From positions 2,976,001-3,040,000 of the forward strand of contig JAULSU010000002.1 of assembly GCA_030512335.1 (NCBI GenBank): a DNA stretch of 64,000 nucleotides. The letters run 5' to 3'. Within the stretch, counting starts at the first letter, position 1. Each line of letters opens with the position of its first letter. The DNA comes from Immersiella caudata (Eukaryota > Ascomycota > Sordariomycetes > Sordariales > Lasiosphaeriaceae). Below are positions 58,028-64,000 of this stretch, one piece after another. A program made the translations under genes and the position numbers. Under the pieces are notes generated by a model. The model was not told where the DNA came from and ran no database searches. It saw only the letters and a list, made by a program, of their open reading frames with translations.

Positions 58028-59509
58028 CTACTTCGCGAAGTGCAAAGCTTGAGTGTACGAATAAGACAACAAACCTTGCTTGCCCATTTCGCCTCCAAAT
58101 CCAGAGTCTTTCATGCCGCCAAAGAATGCCCCGAAGTTCGGCCTCTCGAACTGGTTGATCCACACACTTCCAGACTCCAATCGCCTCGCAATCCTCTCTG
58201 CTTGCGCCACATCCCTCGAATACACCGACGCGCCCAAGCCCGCATTCGCCAAGTTCGATCTCTTGACCACATCGTCTTCGCCCGACCACGACAGGATCGG
58301 CAAAATCGGTCCAAACTGCTCCTCCTTGACGAGCCAAGAATCTTCCGGCGGCTTCGAAACGATCGTCGGCTCCAACCAGAACCCCTTTCCGGTGCTGCTC
58401 GCCGTGGTCGTTCTGCCGCCCTTGACAATGTTGTACCCGTTCTTCCTGCAGTCCTCGATGATCCCCTTGACCACCTCAAATTGCATCTTGTTGTCCAACG
58501 GTCCGAACACCGAGGGGGCGTTAGCATCCTCCTGAACCGAGTACGATTTCTCGACCTCGGCGATGAGACGGTCCAGGAACTCATCGTAGATGCTCTCGTG
58601 CACATAGATGCGCTTGCTCGCAACGCAGACTTGGCCCGCGTTGAAGAAGCCGCCACTTGCGACTGAGGGAATGGTCTTGTCAAGATCGGCGTCAGGGCAG
58701 ACGATGCAAGCGTCGTTGCCGGCGAGCTCGAGGGTCACCTTTTTGAGCGTCTTTGCGCAGGCGGCCATGACGCGCTTCCCCGTTGCGATGGTGCCGGTGA
58801 ACGAGATCTTGGCGATGCCCGGATGAAGTGTCATTAGAGCGCCGAGGTCTGCGCCGCCGTTGAGGACTTGAAAGACCCCGGCGGGGAGGATGCCCCGGGA
58901 GAGTTCGGCCCATTTCATAACGGCATACGGTGTGAATGGCGAAGGCTTGACAATGACACAGTTTCCGGTGATGAGTGAGGAAACGACCTTGAGATTTGAG
59001 AGTATCAACGGGAAATTCCAGGGGGCGATGGCCGCCACGACCCCAAGAGGCACGTGAGTGGCTACGACACGCTGGTGGTCGTCCTCGTACTGGACCTCGT
59101 CCTCAAGCGCGGTCTTGGAGTAATACAAGCACTGGGCGATGGAGGCCTGAACGTCTATGCTGGCCAGGATGGCCTGTGGGTGTTTGTTAGCGTTGGGGGC
59201 TGCGAACGAGGCAGTTGGGGGAGCTCGTACCGATTTGCCTGTCTCCTTGGATAGAATATCGGCCAGCTCGCCGGCGTGTTCCTTGAGAACTTCGGCCATT
59301 TTGACCAGGGCTGCCTGTCTCTCTGCTACCGTGCTCTTGCCCCAGGTAGTGAAGGCTTTCTGGGCAGCGGTCACAGCATCCTCAAAGTCCTCGTTCGTGG
59401 CGACGGGACAGACCCAGAGCTCGTCCTCCGTTCGCGGGTTGGTCACAGTATGCGACTTCTCGCTGCCGCGCAGCTCATCGTTTATGACGTTGAAGAACTG
59501 CGGCTGCAT
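58028..59509 (-). CDS. NAD(P)-dependent aldehyde dehydrogenase
   Basis: Exons 59231-59509 and 58028-59173 encode 474 residues. A 57-nt GT-AG intron with a GCTAAC branch point separates them; unspliced it would add 19 codons with no stop. Rossmann-type motifs are visible: PLGVVAAIAPWNFPLIL near 135, KPSPFTPYAVMKWAEL, FTGTIATGKRVMAACAK near 218, catalytic Glu in LELAGNDACIV near 241 and catalytic Cys in GQVCVASKRIYV near 275. EEQFGPILPI and FGGMKDSGFGGEMGKQGL complete the family signatures. It oxidises an aldehyde to an acid; the substrate is not shown. The size is near the usual 480-500. No mitochondrial presequence or C-terminal peroxisomal signal (ending ALHFAK) is evident, so it is probably cytosolic. 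Confidence 0.93.
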   Translation of the reverse strand: MQPQFFNVINDELRGSEKSHTVTNPRTEDELWVCPVATNEDFEDAVTAAQKAFTTWGKSTVAERQAALVKMAEVLKEHAGELADILSKETGKSVRAPPTASFAAPNANKHPQAILASIDVQASIAQCLYYSKTALEDEVQYEDDHQRVVATHVPLGVVAAIAPWNFPLILSNLKVVSSLITGNCVIVKPSPFTPYAVMKWAELSRGILPAGVFQVLNGGADLGALMTLHPGIAKISFTGTIATGKRVMAACAKTLKKVTLELAGNDACIVCPDADLDKTIPSVASGGFFNAGQVCVASKRIYVHESIYDEFLDRLIAEVEKSYSVQEDANAPSVFGPLDNKMQFEVVKGIIEDCRKNGYNIVKGGRTTTASSTGKGFWLEPTIVSKPPEDSWLVKEEQFGPILPILSWSGEDDVVKRSNLANAGLGASVYSRDVAQAERIARRLESGSVWINQFERPNFGAFFGGMKDSGFGGEMGKQGLLSYSYTQALHFAK

Positions 59510-60536
59510 CTTGGCTGCTCTCCGGTTTCTCCTGATGTCAAGTATACCTTGAGTTCAACAAATGTTGGCTTTTCTTCTGGGAGTTTGTCTAGGCGAGACC
59601 AAAGTCGGCACGGAGAGGGAGGGGGTGGGGGGGGCGCGACTGCTCTTATCGGACGCCAGACCAGGTGTAACAAAGGTATTGCCTCGAGTCCTATTATGCG
59701 AGGAATGGAAGCGCGCCGAGGTGTCCTCTCAGTAAAACGAGAAAAGCGCCGAAGGAGTATTCGACCGGCAGTATTGCTGCAAGCCGTCTGTTGGTCCAAT
59801 AATATCCGGAACCCATTTTCCCTTTTCCCAAGCCTTCCTGCGGACAGCTACCCCAAGTGAGATGTGACCCCACGGCAAATGTCGGTCGCGCCTGGGCGCC
59901 ACCCCTCGTTCAATCACACGTTGGACGACCGCGGTTGGTGGCGGAGACGATGCGGAGAATGAGGGGTTTCTAGATGTTGAGAAGGTGCGAGGGGCTTGAC
60001 CATCCAGGCCAAGCTTCCAGATGGCGTTGACCGTTCCATCCTTGCTCCATCATCGACACCTGTAGTAATTAGCGCGAAGGTAAACATGAAACCAACTCGT
60101 CAGTGCTTGCCTTGCCTCGGCGCGTGTGAGAGACGCTTTCGGTCGAGGGGAGGTTGGAGGTATGTGCGGCTATATCTCGGGACCGTCCCGCGGGCTGCTG
60201 AACCTGCGCCTCACCTCGGTGTGCCATCTGGTCAACATGGAGAACCAACTGACCTGATATCCCTTCCTATGTCAACAGATAATCTGAATAATCACTCACC
60301 TACGCAAATACCCCTACTCCAGTGGCGGTCACCCAGACAAATAGCACTTACCTGCTATCCACTGCATGCTGAGCCGCAAACCCCTCTCATCCGGGCACAC
60401 GACGCCGTTGTGGAGATGGCACAGCCACTAGACCCCACCACCACCTGCATCGCCCGCGGCTCGCCCCGCGGCCCAACGATTCGTCGGCCTTGAGGCGTGG
60501 GACGTAACTTCTGTCAGGAGATGCAAAAGGAGGCTG
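59510..60536. other. Upstream region of the aldehyde dehydrogenase
   Basis: About 1 kb between the dehydrogenase start and the tRNA-Val-like sequence. No supported ORF; the ORF at 59996-60493 (165 codons, plus strand) has no domain and a random composition. Confidence 0.45.
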
Positions 60537-60631
60537 TGGTCTATCTAAGGCTTGAACTCAGGACCTTCGCATAGAATGCATCGCAAATGCAGCTGTAAGA
60601 AAGACGTGATGACCAACTACATCAATAGACC
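60537..60631 (-). tRNA. tRNA-Val (TAC)-like sequence with intron, probably decayed
   Basis: On the minus strand GGTCTAT pairs perfectly with ATAGACC and ends in discriminator A. The T arm CTGAG-TTCAAGC-CTTAG pairs with one G-T, and the D loop TAGTTGGTCATCAC is canonical. The anticodon loop reads CTTACA, giving TAC for Val, followed by about 24 nt of intron. The anticodon stem is poor (TCTTT against TGCGA) and the D stem has a mismatch. Several differences from the normal arms are C-to-T or G-to-A. A TTTT run follows. I regard it as a pseudogene candidate. Confidence 0.55.
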
Positions 60632-61021
60632 ACCATTTTGTTGGTTGATGTAAGCGTGCTGTTATTAATCGTCAACCCCTGAGATATGGGGGGCCAGATG
60701 ATGTCAGGGGAACAGCGCCATAACAGGTGTGGAAGGTGTGTGACGTGCTGAGTGTGCAACGGTGAAGGGGTATGGTCGGCCCTTTACCTATCATTCGGTG
60801 TATCGCTCTTCTTCTCCTTAGAAACTTCCATAGCAGCCGCAGTACCGGAGCTACATATGTACATACATTTGAACCTGAGTATGTCAATGCAGTCACAACC
60901 CCAACTGGATGTCTTGCCTTGCTCGTTTCCTCACTGCTGTAGACATCTACCAAGTCGACTGGGACAAACAGCGAAGGCATCGTCCGCCCAGCCCCAAAAC
61001 CACTGCCATAGTTCGTCTGTC
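60632..61021. other. Spacer between the tRNA-Val-like sequence and the AT-hook gene 3' end
   Basis: About 390 bases, presumably including the 3' UTR of the minus-strand AT-hook gene. No supported ORF and no repeat was seen. Confidence 0.45.
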
Positions 61022-63115
61022 TCATTTTCGCAACGACTTGAGCAAGGGTGCAATTCGTGATCTTTTGCTCAAACCCACACGGTAGGGTACCTTGGGCGGC
61101 ACCGCTTGATTACTCAACGGCACAGCCGTTTTCACCTTCTTCTTTTCAACCGTCTCCACCTTGAGTGGCGTCGTTACTGCGTTTTCCACTGGCTCGTTTT
61201 CCTTCATATCGCCGTCGTAACCATCGTCATCGTCATCACTGGCGTTGACCACCGCCTTGGGGGCCGAGGTAGACCGGGAATTCTGAGATAACTCTACCAG
61301 GGTTGGAACTGGTTCTGGCTCAGGATCGTCCTGTTCCTTTTCCTCCTGGACACGTTCCGCAGACTTCGGAACTTCCCCTTTTTTCTTTCTTCCCCTCCTC
61401 CCCGGCTTTGCTGTGGCGGGAGGAGGAGGAGGAGGAGGAGGAGGAGGAGGAGGAGGAGGAGCAGGGGCCTCTATATCGACATCATCTGGGTGCTCTGCAG
61501 GAGATTCGGGTTCCGGTACCACAGATTTGCGTGGCCGACCTCGTCTCTTTTTGGCCGGCGGTTCTGTATCCTCAGCAATCGGGGGTTCGCTCACAGGTAC
61601 CGGGTCTTCATCTTGGATGAACTCGTCCGTATCATCCACGACGACTGGCTCCTTCATTTTCCGACCTCTCTTCTTTCTGGGGGCTTGGCTAGGGGCCTCT
61701 AGTTTCTCCTCATCGGGTACTACGAGGCTATCATCGGGGTCAAGGTCGAGCGTAGAGACATCTTCTCGGGAACCCAGATCTGCCTGATACTCATCAATGC
61801 CTTGAGCTAAAGAGTACGGTAGCAACTCATCATTTTCTTTGGATTGCTGAGCCCCCTTGCGTCTCGGACCTCGACGTTTACCGAGTGTGCCGTCTAGTAG
61901 CATATGACTGGCATTCCCGATATTGGGTTGGTTGTGCTGATGCTCGGCAGACTTCCTTTTTTTCCCGCTCCGAGTTTCCAGGGGTGGCTGCTGTGGCCTT
62001 TTCTGCTTGGCCCTCCTTGGGTCTTCGGATATCACGTCCGGAGACGACGATAGCTCGTTTTCCAGAACCAACACGGGCGATACATCGGGTCCAGCCATAT
62101 CTGGCAGAGCGTCCGGATCAGCTGTGCTAGGAAGAGCATCAAGATCCGCAGTGCTCGGTATCTCCGTCCTTTTGCCCGATAAAGCAAACCGGCTCGGCGT
62201 CGAGTAAGCGACCGTCGTAGCCATACTCGACTTCTGTAATTGTTGTTCCCCATTTGGTAATACAGGAAGTGCTGGCTCCAGGGCGTCCTGTGTTGGGTCC
62301 GAAGATAAAGCGACCACTTGATATTGCTGCTTTTGACTTGCCGTCAGAGTGCTTGGTGCGATGACGAGGGAATCAAGCCCCAGGCTGCGAGAGCTCGGAC
62401 GTTTCTTCCTCGAAAATCTCCTCCCAGAAGAACCGTTGTCCTCAACCTGCGGGATGAGCATCACTGGACTAGAATCCTCCCCTAGCGTTGGCAGTGGGCT
62501 GTGCATGCCGCGCCTCATCGCGCTTTGCGCCGGTGATGGATCCGCCGTATTTGGGAAGTCATACGGGTCTTGACTAGATTGAGAATTGGCCGATTGCTGG
62601 CTGGTGCGCTTGTGTCTTCCGTAGTTTTTCAGCCGGTTAGATGCGGGCCTGGTCTCAGGGCTGCTCGGCACATCCCAAGGGTCGACCTTCCCGCTCGTAA
62701 CATCACTCCTAGGGGTGGTAACTTGAGTCAAAGTTAGGTCAATGATATCCTTCCTGAGTCCTTCCTTGGGCTTTTTCAAGTTCCGAGTTGCTGTACCAGG
62801 GTCGGTTATGGACGTCGGCGACGAGGGTCCTTTCGATTGTGACAGAGGCTGGGACAACGACATGTCGGCTACTGGTGCAGGGCCATGTGCTGCCGCGGCA
62901 GCCCGCTGCTCCTCGTACACGCGCTGGAAGAAAGAAGGATCTGTTGATTTGAGACTGCTGGCGGCAGTGCCAGCATCTGAGTGGGGTTGGTCTTGGTTCT
63001 TTGGCTCAAGCACGTGGTGGTCGATATAAGACGGGCTATCGGCAACCGTCTCTTTGATGGGGCTAAAGTCGCCGCCTTCGTCCTCGGAGTCGAGAATTTC
63101 CATTCTAGGCGCCAT
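61022..63115 (-). CDS. AT-hook-rich disordered nuclear protein
   Basis: A single exon of 697 codons from ATG 63115. The amino end MAPRMEILDSEDEGGDFSP is acidic, then mostly disordered Ser/Asp/Pro sequence to residue 380. Three to four AT-hook-like basic blocks follow: KRRGPRRKGAQQ near 412, KKRGRKMKEPVV near 485, KKRRGRPRKSVV near 525 and GRRGRKKKGEVP near 575. A run of about 15 Pro (coded by CCT repeats) sits between the last two. The C-terminal RVGLSKRSRIAPLLKSLRK is basic and looks like a short conserved motif. AT hooks bind the minor groove of AT-rich DNA, so a chromatin role is likely, but the protein family is not recognised. Confidence 0.85.
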   Translation of the reverse strand: MAPRMEILDSEDEGGDFSPIKETVADSPSYIDHHVLEPKNQDQPHSDAGTAASSLKSTDPSFFQRVYEEQRAAAAAHGPAPVADMSLSQPLSQSKGPSSPTSITDPGTATRNLKKPKEGLRKDIIDLTLTQVTTPRSDVTSGKVDPWDVPSSPETRPASNRLKNYGRHKRTSQQSANSQSSQDPYDFPNTADPSPAQSAMRRGMHSPLPTLGEDSSPVMLIPQVEDNGSSGRRFSRKKRPSSRSLGLDSLVIAPSTLTASQKQQYQVVALSSDPTQDALEPALPVLPNGEQQLQKSSMATTVAYSTPSRFALSGKRTEIPSTADLDALPSTADPDALPDMAGPDVSPVLVLENELSSSPDVISEDPRRAKQKRPQQPPLETRSGKKRKSAEHQHNQPNIGNASHMLLDGTLGKRRGPRRKGAQQSKENDELLPYSLAQGIDEYQADLGSREDVSTLDLDPDDSLVVPDEEKLEAPSQAPRKKRGRKMKEPVVVDDTDEFIQDEDPVPVSEPPIAEDTEPPAKKRRGRPRKSVVPEPESPAEHPDDVDIEAPAPPPPPPPPPPPPPPATAKPGRRGRKKKGEVPKSAERVQEEKEQDDPEPEPVPTLVELSQNSRSTSAPKAVVNASDDDDDGYDGDMKENEPVENAVTTPLKVETVEKKKVKTAVPLSNQAVPPKVPYRVGLSKRSRIAPLLKSLRK
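61418..61462. repeat. GGA/TCC trinucleotide repeat encoding poly-proline
   Basis: About 15 tandem GGA units on the plus strand encode a poly-Pro run in the minus-strand AT-hook gene. Such runs vary in length between strains. Confidence 0.85.
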
Positions 63116-63740
63116 TGCGGCGAATATGGTGATTTAGAGCACGACGTGGATTTGCGCTCCGCGGCGAGCAGACAATTTGGTCGAGGGACGCGTCGCGCCG
63201 CGCAGTCATGTGCATGGCCAAATTGATAAACTTACAGTAGTCAGCGGGCTTCTCAAGCCCATGCGAACCCTGAGCTGGAGCTCTGAGCTAGTGGTCCGTG
63301 CATGATATCATGGTGAGCTTGGACCACTCAGGCCCCTTGCAGGAGGACAACGCCCCTTCTTCATCTGAAGATCGCGTCGTGATTTGGAGCTTCGGCTCTG
63401 TATTCTCAGGATCTCTACGTCGTCGACGTGTTCTGGTATTCCGTTGTCGCCCAATGCATTCTATTCTCGCGCTGCCTCTGCATCCTAGATTTGGAAAGCT
63501 GCACCTTTGAGGATTGTGTACGCCAGGACGTCATCGCAGCGACCTAGTCCAGCAAGCCCGCCTGCTCCATCTCGCGCCGCCCGGAAATTGACAAACCACC
63601 GTCACATCGACCGCCGCTGGCGAACTGCTGCTCCCGGGCACAGCTCAAACAACAACCCTCCAAGTAACGGTCAAACCGTCAGAACCGAGCTTGACTGGGG
63701 CCACAACCGCCCGGTCGCGCTGTAGAGGCCAGCGGGCAAC
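63116..63740. promoter_or_regulatory. Shared upstream region of the AT-hook gene and Arp1
   Basis: About 625 bases between divergent start codons, with no supported ORF. Both promoters must lie here. Confidence 0.5.
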
Positions 63741-64000
63741 ATGTCGGACTCGCTGCTGAACGTGCCTATTGTGCTCGACAACGGGTCTGGCACCATCCGA
63801 GCAGGATTCGCTGGCGACGATGTACCCAAATGTGTGTTTCCTTCATTCGTAGGAAGGCCAAAACATACACGGGTGTTGGCAGGCGCTCTAGAAGGGGACG
63901 TCTTCATCGGCCAAAAGGCTGCCACAGAGCTGCGGGGGCTGCTCAAGATCAATTACCCACTGGAACATGGAATTGTCACGGATTGGGACGATATGGATAA
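63741..64000 (+). CDS. arp1: Arp1 (alpha-centractin) of the dynactin complex, 5' part, cut by the window edge
   Basis: The frame from ATG 63741 is open to the window end (86 codons). It begins MSDSLLNVPIVLDNGSGTIR with AGFAGDDVPKCVFPSFVGRP (actin-fold phosphate 1 loop), then VFIGQKAATELRGLLKINYP and LEHGIVTDWDDMD. The pattern fits Arp1/centractin better than conventional actin. In Neurospora the orthologue is ro-4. Arp1 forms the short filament that anchors dynactin, which activates dynein on microtubules. No intron is visible in this part. Confidence 0.93.
   Translation, partial: MSDSLLNVPIVLDNGSGTIRAGFAGDDVPKCVFPSFVGRPKHTRVLAGALEGDVFIGQKAATELRGLLKINYPLEHGIVTDWDDMD

Noticed and set aside
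57944..58666. 240-codon plus-strand ORF
   Set aside because: It is the exact antisense of the aldehyde dehydrogenase exon and has Arg/Leu-rich shadow composition.

Overview
The window is nuclear DNA of a filamentous ascomycete. Protein genes carry short GT-AG introns (about 50-165 nt, several with CTAAC-type branch points), gene order is loose, and RNA polymerase III genes are dispersed singly (one 5S-like gene, three tRNA-like genes). The protein set (Atg18, Arp1/centractin, a Zn2Cys6 regulator, a UPF3 with an extra C-terminal RRM) fits Pezizomycotina. Sordariomycetes is my best guess from overall protein similarity; it is inference, not a search result.

Layout. 1-3.9 kb: divergent YSH1 (3'-end processing nuclease, cut by the window edge) and TAF4 (TFIID subunit, with an apparent one-base frameshift). 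3.9-21.7 kb: about 17.8 kb without a recognisable gene, not AT-rich, containing only weak or short ORFs. 21.7-27.8 kb: ARPC5 (Arp2/3 subunit), a convergent mitochondrial NDUFAF5-type methyltransferase, then AP-2 alpha adaptin transcribed away from it. 28.6-33.9 kb: Atg18, whose reading frame stays open for 132 codons past its UAG, then a Pps1-type dual-specificity phosphatase on the other strand. 36.1-39 kb: a class I-type O-methyltransferase, an irregular tRNA-Lys, and a small secreted-protein gene whose start codon reads ATA. 42.2-47.7 kb: two unrelated-to-known charged coiled-coil proteins about 4 kb apart. 49.3-53.3 kb: UPF3 and the Sit4/PP6 phosphatase, divergent. 53.7-57.6 kb: a 5S rRNA-like gene, a Zn2Cys6 transcription factor with a tandem CCCCT array in its promoter, and a clean intron-containing tRNA-Phe. 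58.0-63.1 kb: an aldehyde dehydrogenase with a frame-preserving 57-nt intron, a decayed tRNA-Val, and an AT-hook protein. 63.7-64 kb: the 5' end of the Arp1 (dynactin) gene.

The genes are mostly housekeeping and do not form a pathway cluster. Actin-related functions recur (ARPC5, AP-2, Arp1) but are far apart. The best leads are the Atg18 stop-codon extension, the TAF4 frameshift, the tandem phosphatase-like domains in Pps1, the secreted-protein remnant and the long gene desert.
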